The notes under the pieces were generated by a model that saw nothing but the letters and a program-made list of their open reading frames with translations, was not told the DNA's origin and ran no database searches. This document shows, piece after piece, positions 1 through 5,276 of a stretch of 6,547 nucleotides of DNA. How positions within the stretch are numbered: position 1 is the first letter of the stretch; every line of letters begins with the position of its first letter. A program made the translations under genes and the position numbers. Source of the stretch: Chloroflexota bacterium (GTDB lineage Bacteria; Chloroflexota; Anaerolineae; Anaerolineales; UBA11858); the NCBI GenBank assembly GCA_030666985.1, contig DAOUWT010000153.1, positions 1-6,547 on the forward strand, read 5' to 3'.

Positions 1-126
1 CGGAATGGCAGCTTTATATCCCGTGAACAAAGCATCGTAGATAGTGACAGCGTGACCGGCTTCAAGTAGTTTTTGCGCGGCTGCGGGGCCAATGTAGCCT
101 GCTCCGCCGGTAAGAAAGATATTCAT
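1..126 (-). CDS. NAD-dependent sugar nucleotide epimerase, GalE-like (N-terminus only)
   Basis: The first 42 codons are in the window and the rest lies beyond the left edge. The protein opens MNIFLTGGAGYIG, the glycine-rich dinucleotide-binding loop of the extended short-chain dehydrogenase family, followed by a helix (QKLLEAGHAV) and a strand ending in Asp (TIYDALFTGY). That Asp is where the adenine ribose of NAD is normally held. The pattern is closest to UDP-glucose 4-epimerases, which usually read GYIGSH here; this protein has GYIGPA, so its substrate is uncertain, and dTDP-glucose dehydratase or another NAD-dependent epimerase/dehydratase is possible. The ATG at 124-126 is supported by a GGAG sequence 8 nt upstream (135-138 on the plus strand). 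A role in making sugar donors would fit the glycosyltransferase further upstream. The catalytic Ser/Tyr-Lys motif is not in the window. Confidence 0.85.
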   Translation of the reverse strand, partial: MNIFLTGGAGYIGPAAAQKLLEAGHAVTIYDALFTGYKAAIP

Positions 127-150
127 AGATTGTTCTCCGTTGGTAGATTG

Positions 151-255
151 GATATTAGATATTAGATATTAGATATTAGATATTGGATATTAGATATTGG
201 ATATTAGATATTAGATATTGGATATTAGATATTAGATATTGGAGGTTGGAGGCTG
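151..255. repeat. Heptanucleotide tandem array, unit GATATTR
   Basis: Thirteen consecutive 7-nt units run from 151 to 241, each GATATTA or GATATTG (nine A-ending, four G-ending). Two degenerate units follow (GAGGTTG, GAGGCTG) to 255. The 7-nt phase continues through 256-276 into the next array without a break. It lies between the lipoprotein stop and the epimerase start, ending 24 nt before that start codon, so transcripts for the epimerase must cross or begin next to it. Period-7 short tandem repeats are known from cyanobacteria and occur in other filamentous or large-genome bacteria; the function is unknown. Copy number is expected to vary between strains. Confidence 0.93.
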
Positions 256-269
256 GGACACTGGTTACT

Positions 270-333
270 AACTCGCCCACTCGCATCTCCTAACTCGCCA
301 TTCGCATCTCGCCACTCGCCATTCGCACCTCGC
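270..333. repeat. Heptanucleotide tandem array, unit NNYTCGC
   Basis: Nine degenerate 7-nt units share a TCGC end: AACTCGC (270-276), then after one extra C, CACTCGC, ATCTCCT, AACTCGC, CATTCGC, ATCTCGC, CACTCGC, CATTCGC and ACCTCGC up to 333. The last unit touches the stop codon of the lipoprotein gene (334-336). The array continues the phase of the GATATTR array through two linker units, GGACACT and GGTTACT. The second resembles the ACTG units found at 1995-2043. No hairpin or T-run that would act as a terminator is visible in it. Confidence 0.85.
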
Positions 334-1149
334 TCACTGGCATGACGCCGAAAATGTCGCTTGTCCCGAACTCCCGGTGGAGTTATAGGCTTCAATACCA
401 TAGTTGACAGTTTGTTCGGCAGCTACGGCGAAAATATCTGTGTAAGTTATCGTGTTCGCTCCTAAATCAGCAATCACTATTCCGTTCCGGTAGATGCGAT
501 AGCCGCTCTCGTTGTTGGCCCAGTCACTCCATTCTATGGATATGGTCATAGTGGTATTGGTGCCATTCCATGCGCAAGAGTAATTAAACTCTTGCAGGGT
601 TGGAGCAGCGGGTGGGCTGGGTGTTCTTGTGGGTGGGGGAGTCACCGTTGGCACTGTCCAAAGGCTGCCGGAGGCCGAGGCGTATTCACCCACGACCCAG
701 CAAGTGCCTGACCCATTTGGATCTTTGACTACCCAGAAATCGCTGCTGGGATGTTTTCCAACAATTTCTGCTTCTGCTCCTTTTTTATAAGTGTCTATAA
801 TCTCGTAATCCAACCCAGGCCCGCTGCGGCAATTGATATCCCCCTCGAAGCTCAAGAGCGGCAGCGCATAAGTTGGAGATGGCGTGCTGGTCACAGTTGG
901 AGTGAATGTCGCAGTCGGTGGTAATTGCGTTGGCGTGTTAGTGGGGGTGATCGTCTCCGTAGGGTGTTGGGATTCAATAGCCTCCATAGTTTGCGCTACA
1001 AACGTCCCGGCTTGTTCCTCATCAGACAGGGAGGGAGAAGAAGAATCAGGCATATTGCACGCGCTCGTAGCCAGAGCGATGCTCATGCTAAGAGCGAGAA
1101 TGATACAGAGAATGTTTGGTTTTTTTGAGTGAGGGGGAAGAGATGTCAT
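334..1149 (-). CDS. Secreted lipoprotein with bacterial SH3 and fibronectin-III-like domains
   Basis: A 271-residue protein if started at the ATG at 1147-1149. It begins with a basic stretch (HSKKPN), a hydrophobic core (ILCIILALSMSIALA) and a Cys at residue 31 in ATSAC. This is a lipoprotein-type signal, although the lipobox is not canonical at -3 (Thr). Residues about 63-93 are a Thr/Pro-rich linker. Residues about 98-159 form a bacterial SH3 (SH3b) domain with the typical INCRSGPG start and a WV-VGEYAS end. Residues about 186-271 look like a fibronectin type III fold (ESGYRIYRNG, then ITYTD, then NYGIEAYN). SH3b domains often bind cell wall or other surface ligands, so a surface adhesion or wall-binding role is inferred. 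The start overlaps the upstream toxin stop by one base (TAATG), suggesting translational coupling; no clear Shine-Dalgarno is seen. An in-frame upstream ATG (1231-1233) would put 28 hydrophilic residues before the signal and is less likely. Confidence 0.82.
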   Translation of the reverse strand: MTSLPPHSKKPNILCIILALSMSIALATSACNMPDSSSPSLSDEEQAGTFVAQTMEAIESQHPTETITPTNTPTQLPPTATFTPTVTSTPSPTYALPLLSFEGDINCRSGPGLDYEIIDTYKKGAEAEIVGKHPSSDFWVVKDPNGSGTCWVVGEYASASGSLWTVPTVTPPPTRTPSPPAAPTLQEFNYSCAWNGTNTTMTISIEWSDWANNESGYRIYRNGIVIADLGANTITYTDIFAVAAEQTVNYGIEAYNSTGSSGQATFSASCQ

Positions 1150-1616
1150 TACTTTGGTAGTGATTGCGACAAATAAGCTTTGGGGGTGAATACCTGCAAA
1201 GGTGTCTTGTTCTGATAGTGCCGCGCATTCCAAGTAATAAATGTGTCTACGTTTGGTGTGCGTTCTGCCAAAGTAATAATCAGCGCATCTAAAAACGGCA
1301 TCCGCTGAGAACGCATTAACGCAAATGGGCGATTCATAATCTCTTCCCGAAACGAGATAGATGACATTGCTTCATCTGGGTTGACAGGCCAAACGACAGT
1401 TAATTGATATGCGTCAATTAACCAGGATTGCCAAGCATCTAGTTGTTTTGGTGAGAGGTTGAAAGATAACTGACCTAAAATTTCCATTAAGTTATAGACC
1501 GTAATTCCTGCTTGATGTTCTCGAGCATGGACTAAAAACTTAGTGTTTACAGCTTGGCGTGGGTCATCGTGAAAAGCAAAAGCTAGTAGAATTACATCTG
1601 TATCTATAATGACCAT
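1149..1616 (-). CDS. PIN-domain ribonuclease toxin, VapC-like
   Basis: This 155-residue protein has the layout of a PIN domain, a metal-dependent RNase fold used by VapC toxins. It opens MVIIDTDVILLAF with the first acidic residue at D5, has Glu45 in NLMEIL, Asp110 in MPFLDALI, and ends the fold with VDTFITWNARHY. The position that often holds a fourth acid is Asn130, a variant common in PIN proteins with a TWN motif, so activity is still plausible. Length is slightly above the usual 130-140 residues. The gene overlaps the upstream antitoxin by 13 nt, which is typical of a vapBC pair and couples their translation. Its start lies within the antitoxin codons; a G-rich stretch just upstream (GGGGGCGGG) could serve as a weak ribosome site. 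RNA target unknown. Confidence 0.88.
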   Translation of the reverse strand: MVIIDTDVILLAFAFHDDPRQAVNTKFLVHAREHQAGITVYNLMEILGQLSFNLSPKQLDAWQSWLIDAYQLTVVWPVNPDEAMSSISFREEIMNRPFALMRSQRMPFLDALIITLAERTPNVDTFITWNARHYQNKTPLQVFTPKAYLSQSLPK

Positions 1617-1873
1617 GCCCGCCCCCGAAGAGATGCCATGGTGTCATCCAATGTGTTTTGAGTAGTTGTTTTTAACTCAGCGCGTATTTGTTTGGCCAGA
1701 CGCCAGCCACGCTCTTTGGCCCTGGATGAGTTATTAGGGTGTACCAATTGCACATCTGAAATTTCTTTTATGGCATCTTGTAGTTGATATTGTTCTGATC
1801 GAGTGAGTGTTCTGACAGCTTCTAGAACTTGATCCAATGTCCATTTTGTTTTTTCGTAGGTGGATATGGTCAT
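1604..1873 (-). CDS. Antitoxin partner of the PIN toxin (VapB-like position)
   Basis: An 89-residue protein upstream of and overlapping the PIN toxin gene. The start chosen is the ATG at 1871-1873, because a GGAG sits 6 nt before it. An in-frame ATG at 1966 would add 31 residues that overlap a promoter-like region and is rejected. The N-terminal part (WTLDQVLEAVRTLTRSEQYQL) is a predicted amphipathic helical segment of the kind seen in small proteins encoded beside PIN genes in Chloroflexota and cyanobacteria. I do not recognise a standard ribbon-helix-helix, AbrB or Phd DNA-binding domain by eye. The C-terminus (MASLRGRAWSL) is basic and may dock on the toxin. Function as an antitoxin is inferred from gene order, size and overlap. 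It likely represses its own promoter together with the toxin, as vapBC pairs do. Confidence 0.75.
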   Translation of the reverse strand: MTISTYEKTKWTLDQVLEAVRTLTRSEQYQLQDAIKEISDVQLVHPNNSSRAKERGWRLAKQIRAELKTTTQNTLDDTMASLRGRAWSL

Positions 1874-1879
1874 AGTTTT

Positions 1880-1883
1880 CTCC
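1880..1883 (-). promoter_or_regulatory. Shine-Dalgarno that fixes the antitoxin start
   Basis: GGAG on the minus strand, 6 nt before the ATG at 1871-1873. It selects this start over the upstream in-frame ATG at 1964-1966, which has no such site. Confidence 0.7.
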
Positions 1884-1918
1884 AGTCTAATTAGTGATAA
1901 CTTTGAAAATCTATTCCA

Positions 1919-1924
1919 ATTATA
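1919..1924 (-). promoter_or_regulatory. Candidate -10 box of the antitoxin-toxin promoter
   Basis: Exact TATAAT on the minus strand, 45 nt before the antitoxin ATG. No good -35 lies 16-18 nt upstream (best is TTTCAT). An exact TTGACA is present further upstream (1961-1966), with a weaker CATCAT 17 nt after it, giving an alternative pairing. The region is strongly A/T-rich. Confidence 0.45.
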
Positions 1925-1957
1925 ACTTAAATAATGAATGATGAATGAAACATGCAA

Positions 1958-1988
1958 AAGTGTCAATGTGCAATTCTTATTGACACTT
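1958..1988. promoter_or_regulatory. Perfect 10-bp inverted repeat: operator or weak terminator
   Basis: AAGTGTCAAT (1958-1967) and its exact complement ATTGACACTT (1979-1988) are separated by 11 nt. The repeat lies between the glycosyltransferase stop and the antitoxin gene, both on the minus strand, and contains a TTGACA. It could be the binding site for the antitoxin-toxin complex, since such complexes bind palindromes at their own promoters. Alternatively it is a terminator for the glycosyltransferase gene: on the minus strand the stem ends in four Ts, which is short, and the stem is G/C-poor. I favour the operator reading slightly. Confidence 0.5.
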
Positions 1989-1994
1989 CAGGGA

Positions 1995-2043
1995 GGCACT
2001 GCTCACTGAAAACTGCTCACTGAATACTGGTTACTGAAAACTG
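1995..2043. repeat. Heptanucleotide tandem array, unit NNNACTG
   Basis: Seven perfect-phase 7-nt units each end in ACTG: GGCACTG, CTCACTG, AAAACTG, CTCACTG, AATACTG, GTTACTG, AAAACTG. The array begins 7 nt after the inverted repeat and ends 20 nt from the glycosyltransferase stop codon. It has the same period as the arrays at 151-333 but a different unit. Confidence 0.88.
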
Positions 2044-2063
2044 CCCTTCACGCCGCCGCGCCT

Positions 2064-3083
2064 TTAGGCAGCCGCCCACCAATTCTCCCCTTCCACCAAG
2101 CCAAACTCCTCCAGTTTAGCTCGGATGAGGGGTCTGGCCCGGCGCGCCCTCACAGCAGCCAGCAAGACGGGGTTTTCGTAGCGTCCCCACCAATCCATGA
2201 GTTCTTCGCGGGGGATGATGGGACGTCCCCGGCGGGTGCGGCCGATTTTTTGGGGGTCAATGTCCACAAAGGCTGCCACGGGCTGATGTTCTTCACGGAT
2301 GAGATGCTTGCTCAAACGGCGGCCAGTCATGCCCGCGCCCCAGATGATGACGGCGTCCCGGCCTTGGAGCGGGCCCTGGGCGAGGTAGTGCGCCTTGGCA
2401 CGCAGAAAATTTTTCACGCTATAGCGGCTGTCGGTGTGGGTGACGCGGTCGGGATGTTCGCGCCACTCCAGCAGGACGCGGGGGATTTTGGCGAAACGCG
2501 CCCCGGCTAAATACATCCGCAGCCAAAAGTCGTAGTCTTCGGGCCAGCCGTGGTCTTGGTATCCGCCCACGTGCTCGAACCATGATTTGCGTATAGTCAT
2601 GCTCGGGTTGGGAAGCGGGCTTTCAACGAAGATTTCGCGGCAAATGTCTTCGTGGGTGATGAGGGAGTTGAGCCACTCATAGTAGAGTTGGAATCCTTCC
2701 CCCACGTGCTCTTCTGGAAAGCCTTTCACCAGCGAGCCTACGGCGGCCACGTTGGGGTGCGTGTTGAGATATTCTACCTGGAGGGCGAGGCGTTCGGGGT
2801 GAGCGCGGTCGTCCGCGTCCATGCGGGCCACGTACCGGGACCGGCATAACCTCACCCCCAGGTTCGCTGCAGGGATGATCCCCCCATGGGGTTCGGAAAA
2901 AACGCGGAAACGGGCGTCACGCTCCCCCCAATCCCCCAGAATTGACAGGGTGTTGTCAGTGGAGCCATCATCCACGGCGACCACCTCGAAATCCCCCAAA
3001 GTTTGCTCGGACAGGGAGGTGAGGGTTTCTGCGAGGGTGCGCTCGGCGTTGTAGCAGGGGAGGAGGACGGAGATAATGGGCAC
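2064..3083 (-). CDS. Family 2 glycosyltransferase with C-terminal Rossmann-like domain
   Basis: A 339-residue protein. Residues 1-215 are a GT-A fold inverting glycosyltransferase of family 2: PIISVLLPCYNAERTL start, VVAVDDGSTDNT (D38-D39, nucleotide binding), RMDADDRAHPERL (D89-x-D91, metal and sugar nucleotide), and PEDYDFWLRM (E182/D183, around the likely catalytic base). It should transfer a sugar from a nucleotide donor to a glycan or lipid acceptor at the inner membrane face; no membrane segment is seen. Residues about 243-335 form a second domain with VIIWGAGMTGRRL and AAFVDIDPQKIG, like nucleotide-binding Rossmann domains found in sugar-modifying enzymes. This combination is not the usual stand-alone GT2 form. 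The start is GTG at 3081-3083: an in-frame stop lies two codons upstream and the next residues match the family. No Shine-Dalgarno is apparent. The first 44 nt of the gene are duplicated at 3851-3894. Confidence 0.9.
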   Translation of the reverse strand: MPIISVLLPCYNAERTLAETLTSLSEQTLGDFEVVAVDDGSTDNTLSILGDWGERDARFRVFSEPHGGIIPAANLGVRLCRSRYVARMDADDRAHPERLALQVEYLNTHPNVAAVGSLVKGFPEEHVGEGFQLYYEWLNSLITHEDICREIFVESPLPNPSMTIRKSWFEHVGGYQDHGWPEDYDFWLRMYLAGARFAKIPRVLLEWREHPDRVTHTDSRYSVKNFLRAKAHYLAQGPLQGRDAVIIWGAGMTGRRLSKHLIREEHQPVAAFVDIDPQKIGRTRRGRPIIPREELMDWWGRYENPVLLAAVRARRARPLIRAKLEEFGLVEGENWWAAA

Positions 3084-3092
3084 GGTTTAGGT
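3040..3092. repeat. 53-bp direct repeat, copy A (glycosyltransferase 5' end)
   Basis: Identical base for base to 3851-3903. It covers the first 14 codons plus 9 nt upstream of the glycosyltransferase GTG start. Similarity continues more weakly outward (14 of 20 matches at 3091-3110 against 3902-3921) and stops abruptly on the gene-internal side. Confidence 0.95.
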
Positions 3093-3195
3093 TTCAGGGG
3101 CAGACGAAATTTAATGTCAAATCTTTGAGACCCGTTTTGAATAAGCATAGAATATTCTTGCCTAGATAAAGTATTCCCCATCAAGTTAGATATGT

Positions 3196-3462
3196 CTACG
3201 CTGTCGCTAAAGATTCTTCTTTAGTATCCGATTTTGAAATTCCTGGCATAGTAGAAATAAGAGCGCGAAGTACCGTGTTCACTGTTTCTGGTGTAGTAAA
3301 TACTTCTGCAATGTCTGGATCAAGCAATACAACAAGACGTTCTTCTTCATTAAACCTATCAGCAAAACGATTTGAGCGTGCTTTACTGTAATCAAAGTCA
3401 TATTCGGGAAGCATGTCATGCTCAACTATATCGTGGACTTCAGAAGTTTGTGTTTTTTTCAT
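3196..3462 (-). CDS. brnA: BrnA-like antitoxin of the BrnT module
   Basis: An 88-residue protein starting at ATG 3460-3462, with AAGG 8 nt upstream (minus strand), inside the end of the toxin gene (23-nt overlap). A longer start 12 codons upstream is possible but lacks that support. The middle (LPEYDFDYSKARSNRFADRF) is a typical toxin-wrapping region of antitoxins found after BrnT. The C-terminal part (RLVVLLDPDIAEVF, then ETVNTVLRALI) has a strand-helix-helix pattern consistent with a ribbon-helix-helix DNA-binding fold, as in BrnA. It should neutralise the toxin and repress the shared promoter. The toxin-first order is the usual one for brnTA. The protein differs from the best-known BrnA (DUF4415) sequences, so the symbol is by role. 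Confidence 0.75.
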   Translation of the reverse strand: MKKTQTSEVHDIVEHDMLPEYDFDYSKARSNRFADRFNEEERLVVLLDPDIAEVFTTPETVNTVLRALISTMPGISKSDTKEESLATA

Positions 3463-3730
3463 ATGCTTTACCTTCTTTCTTGGTTGCCTTACGAGCACTA
3501 ATTATACGGACTAAATCCCTACTCCGTTCAGTAAAACAAACTATTATAAGACGGTGAATTGTAGAATGTCCAATGATAATTTCTCGTTCTTCATCTATAG
3601 AATGTTCCTTATCATAAAAGATACGTGATAACGGATTGGCAAATACTGTGCTGGCCTCGTCAAAACTAACGCCATGCTTTTTTGTGTTTATCTTCGCTTT
3701 TCGGCTATCCCATTCAAATTGTAAACTCAT
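3440..3730 (-). CDS. brnT: BrnT family ribonuclease toxin
   Basis: This 96-residue protein matches the BrnT (DUF497) family along its whole length: FEWDSRKAKINTKKHGVSF near the start, DEASTVFANPLSRIF, then EEREIIIGHS, a hydrophobic strand (HRLIIVCFTER) and the signature RIISARKATKKE near the C-terminus. BrnT folds like RelE and is an RNA-cleaving toxin that blocks translation; in Brucella it responds to stress and is held by BrnA. The start at 3728-3730 fits the family N-terminus, although the nearest GGAG is 16 nt away. It is the first gene of a two-gene operon with the overlapping antitoxin, read from an extended -10 promoter about 50 nt upstream. The module is more A/T-rich than the glycosyltransferase gene beside it and lies between direct repeats, which suggests acquisition. 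Confidence 0.92.
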   Translation of the reverse strand: MSLQFEWDSRKAKINTKKHGVSFDEASTVFANPLSRIFYDKEHSIDEEREIIIGHSTIHRLIIVCFTERSRDLVRIISARKATKKEGKAYEKNTNF

Positions 3731-3782
3731 CTACTTTGTGGCTACTCCGTGTTTTAACAAGATATTTACACTTCTTATTTTG

Positions 3783-3791
3783 ATTATATCA
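3783..3791 (-). promoter_or_regulatory. Extended -10 promoter for the brnT operon
   Basis: TGATATAAT on the minus strand, an exact extended -10 (TGnTATAAT), 52 nt before the brnT ATG. No convincing -35 is seen, which is tolerated by extended -10 promoters. The A/T-rich surroundings would suit autorepression by the toxin-antitoxin complex. Confidence 0.5.
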
Positions 3792-3850
3792 TCATATCGC
3801 CCATTTTTAGCAGCATTCAACACAAAAAAATACCCAACGTTTTGTTCTCC

Positions 3851-3903
3851 CGCTCGGCGTTGTAGCAGGGGAGGAGGACGGAGATAATGGGCACGGTTTA
3901 GGT
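3851..3903. pseudogene. 53-bp direct repeat, copy B: orphan 5' fragment of the glycosyltransferase gene
   Basis: Exact copy of 3040-3092, displaced by 811 bp. It contains the GTG start (3892-3894, minus strand) and the first 14 codons of the glycosyltransferase (through PIISVLLPCYNAE), then breaks into unrelated A/T-rich sequence of the brnT promoter region. It has no continuing reading frame and is a remnant. It marks the right edge of the unit that holds brnT and its antitoxin. Confidence 0.9.
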
Positions 3904-3983
3904 CTCTAGGGCAAGTGAAATGGGGAAATTATTTATTTCTTACTTTATTCGAGGATAGTCTGTCTACCCTGCTCTCCTGTTCC

Positions 3984-4026
3984 CCCAGGTGCAATGCACT
4001 CAAATACGGAGTGCAACGCACCTGGG
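3984..4026. repeat. Large imperfect palindrome (18-bp arms, 7-nt loop)
   Basis: The left arm 3984-4001 pairs with the right arm 4009-4026 except at two adjacent positions (AA against GT expectation); the loop is 4002-4008. The outer stem CCCAGGTGC/GCACCTGGG is G/C-rich and the inner stem is TGCACTC/GAGTGCA. It sits between the divergent brnT and lipoprotein genes, just before the promoter-like region of the latter. No T-run follows on either strand, so an intrinsic terminator is unlikely. It may be a dispersed palindromic (REP-like) element or a regulator site. The rest of 3904-4077 shows only a weak -10-like TAAAAT (4036-4041). Confidence 0.75.
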
Positions 4027-4064
4027 CGTTAATGATAAAATAGAGAGAGAAACCATCTTAACAC

Positions 4065-4070
4065 AAGGAG
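4065..4070 (+). promoter_or_regulatory. Strong Shine-Dalgarno of the lipoprotein gene
   Basis: AAGGAG, 7 nt before the ATG at 4078. It is the strongest ribosome site in the window and fixes the start. Confidence 0.8.
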
Positions 4071-4077
4071 ACCAACC

Positions 4078-5259
4078 ATGAAACCCCTCACACCCCTCAA
4101 ATACCTCACATACCTCATACTCCTCACATCCCTCACCGCACTCGCCGCCTGCGCCTCCCCTCTCCCCGTGGAGGAGACACCGCACACGGCGACAACCATT
4201 CCCGCCGCGGCTGCCGCCCCATCGCCCACGCCTACCGCAACCCCAACCCCAACGCCCATCCCCGCCACGCCGGAGAGCGCGAAAGGTCTCAACTATGACC
4301 CCGATGCTCTAGCTCTACTCAACCCCCAGGGCACGCCAGTTTTCATCTTGACTGAAGTTGGATGGGTGGAGACTATACCAAGTGTTCCTGATGAAATAAT
4401 TGCGGAATATGGAGAGGAAGGATATGTTGATATCCAGATTGAATGGAGTGATGAATATGGGGTGCAAATTATAACTGGGGAGGATTTGGATAGAGATGGG
4501 GAAAGAGATATTTTGGGACGATATACGGAAGAAAACGGGTGGAGCATAGTGGAGGCAGTTGCGCCTCAAATAGAGTCGGGTTTTGATCCGGATTTTCAGC
4601 AGCCGATTATTGATAAAGCTTTAGAAGAAACAGGATTTGCCAGCTTAGAAGAAATGGCTGAGGATTGCAGGGAAAATAATCCGCATTATGAGCAAAAATA
4701 TTCTTATGGAGGGTTAGACTATGATATTAGATCGATGAGATGGTATAACGAGTACTTATATTTAGGTAATGACGAAGTAGTAAAGGACGGGGTGACATAT
4801 TATTTGGGTTTGTATTTTGATCCGGGGACATTGGAAATAATAAGCGGATTAAATGCTATTAGAGATAATGATGGATGGCATTTAATGCATTATATGCGTG
4901 ATAAAAATAGTGATGTAACGGAAGAAATTAATTCTCAAGCAGAATTTGAGGGATTTATGGAGAAAAATATTGGAAAGCTGGTTGATGTGGGCATAATTTT
5001 TAGATTTAGAAGTTCTGTGGGTTTAAAAGATAATCCGATTGTTGATGATAAAAAAGAGGAGTTATTTAACCAAGGTTATGTGAGGTATTTTACAGAAAAT
5101 CCTGATGAATTAGGGCCGGCTTTTGAATATGGGGGTGTTCATAGTAATAGGATTAATGATTTGGGTGAAATCATTAATAAGATAAGTCCAACCGTAGATG
5201 TTGGATTTTATTTGTTTAATGTATCTATGTTAGAAAGTGAGTTTGTGGACAATGAGTAA
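4078..5259 (+). CDS. Lipoprotein with Thr/Pro-rich linker and Ca-loop-like motif, unknown function
   Basis: A 393-residue protein. Residues 1-25 are a lipoprotein signal with a good lipobox (ALAAC, Cys25). Residues about 37-65 are an Ala then Pro/Thr-rich linker, which lifts the rest from the membrane. Residues 70-393 form an acidic body I cannot assign to a family. It contains one DLDRDGERD segment (136-144) matching the DxDxDGxxD calcium loop of dockerin and thrombospondin-3 type repeats; a single loop of this kind may bind Ca or be chance. Aromatic-rich stretches (DYDIRSMRWYNEYLYLG, YYLGLYFDPG) suggest beta structure. Codon use changes inside the gene: the first about 85 codons are C-rich at third positions, while the rest use A/T-ending codons like the two genes downstream. 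It heads a three-gene plus-strand cluster, 17 nt before the next start. Confidence 0.85.
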   Translation: MKPLTPLKYLTYLILLTSLTALAACASPLPVEETPHTATTIPAAAAAPSPTPTATPTPTPIPATPESAKGLNYDPDALALLNPQGTPVFILTEVGWVETIPSVPDEIIAEYGEEGYVDIQIEWSDEYGVQIITGEDLDRDGERDILGRYTEENGWSIVEAVAPQIESGFDPDFQQPIIDKALEETGFASLEEMAEDCRENNPHYEQKYSYGGLDYDIRSMRWYNEYLYLGNDEVVKDGVTYYLGLYFDPGTLEIISGLNAIRDNDGWHLMHYMRDKNSDVTEEINSQAEFEGFMEKNIGKLVDVGIIFRFRSSVGLKDNPIVDDKKEELFNQGYVRYFTENPDELGPAFEYGGVHSNRINDLGEIINKISPTVDVGFYLFNVSMLESEFVDNE

Positions 5260-5276
5260 TGTGATATATTTATTTA

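Noticed and set aside
151..333. Possible CRISPR array
   Set aside because: Units are 7 nt with no unique spacers between them; this is a simple tandem repeat.
884..1132. Open frame on the plus strand
   Set aside because: It is opposite the lipoprotein signal and Thr/Pro linker; the low-complexity Val/Gly translation is what the antisense of such a linker gives.
1150..1233. 28-residue upstream extension of the SH3 lipoprotein
   Set aside because: It would place a hydrophilic leader before a clear signal peptide and lie entirely within the toxin coding region; the ATG at 1149 coupled to the toxin stop is better.
1874..1966. 31-residue upstream extension of the antitoxin
   Set aside because: It covers the TATAAT region and part of the inverted repeat and has no ribosome site, whereas the ATG at 1873 has GGAG 6 nt upstream.
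2852..3184. Minus-strand frame overlapping the glycosyltransferase start
   Set aside because: Pro/Ser-rich out-of-frame translation of the glycosyltransferase 5' region, with no ribosome site or family resemblance.
3984..4026. Rho-independent terminator
   Set aside because: The stem is strong but no T-run follows on either strand, and it lies between divergent gene starts where no transcript should end.
4290..4400. Assembly chimera between two organisms
   Set aside because: The composition change falls inside one intact 393-codon frame with a proper signal peptide, so a random join is less likely. It cannot be excluded without read coverage.
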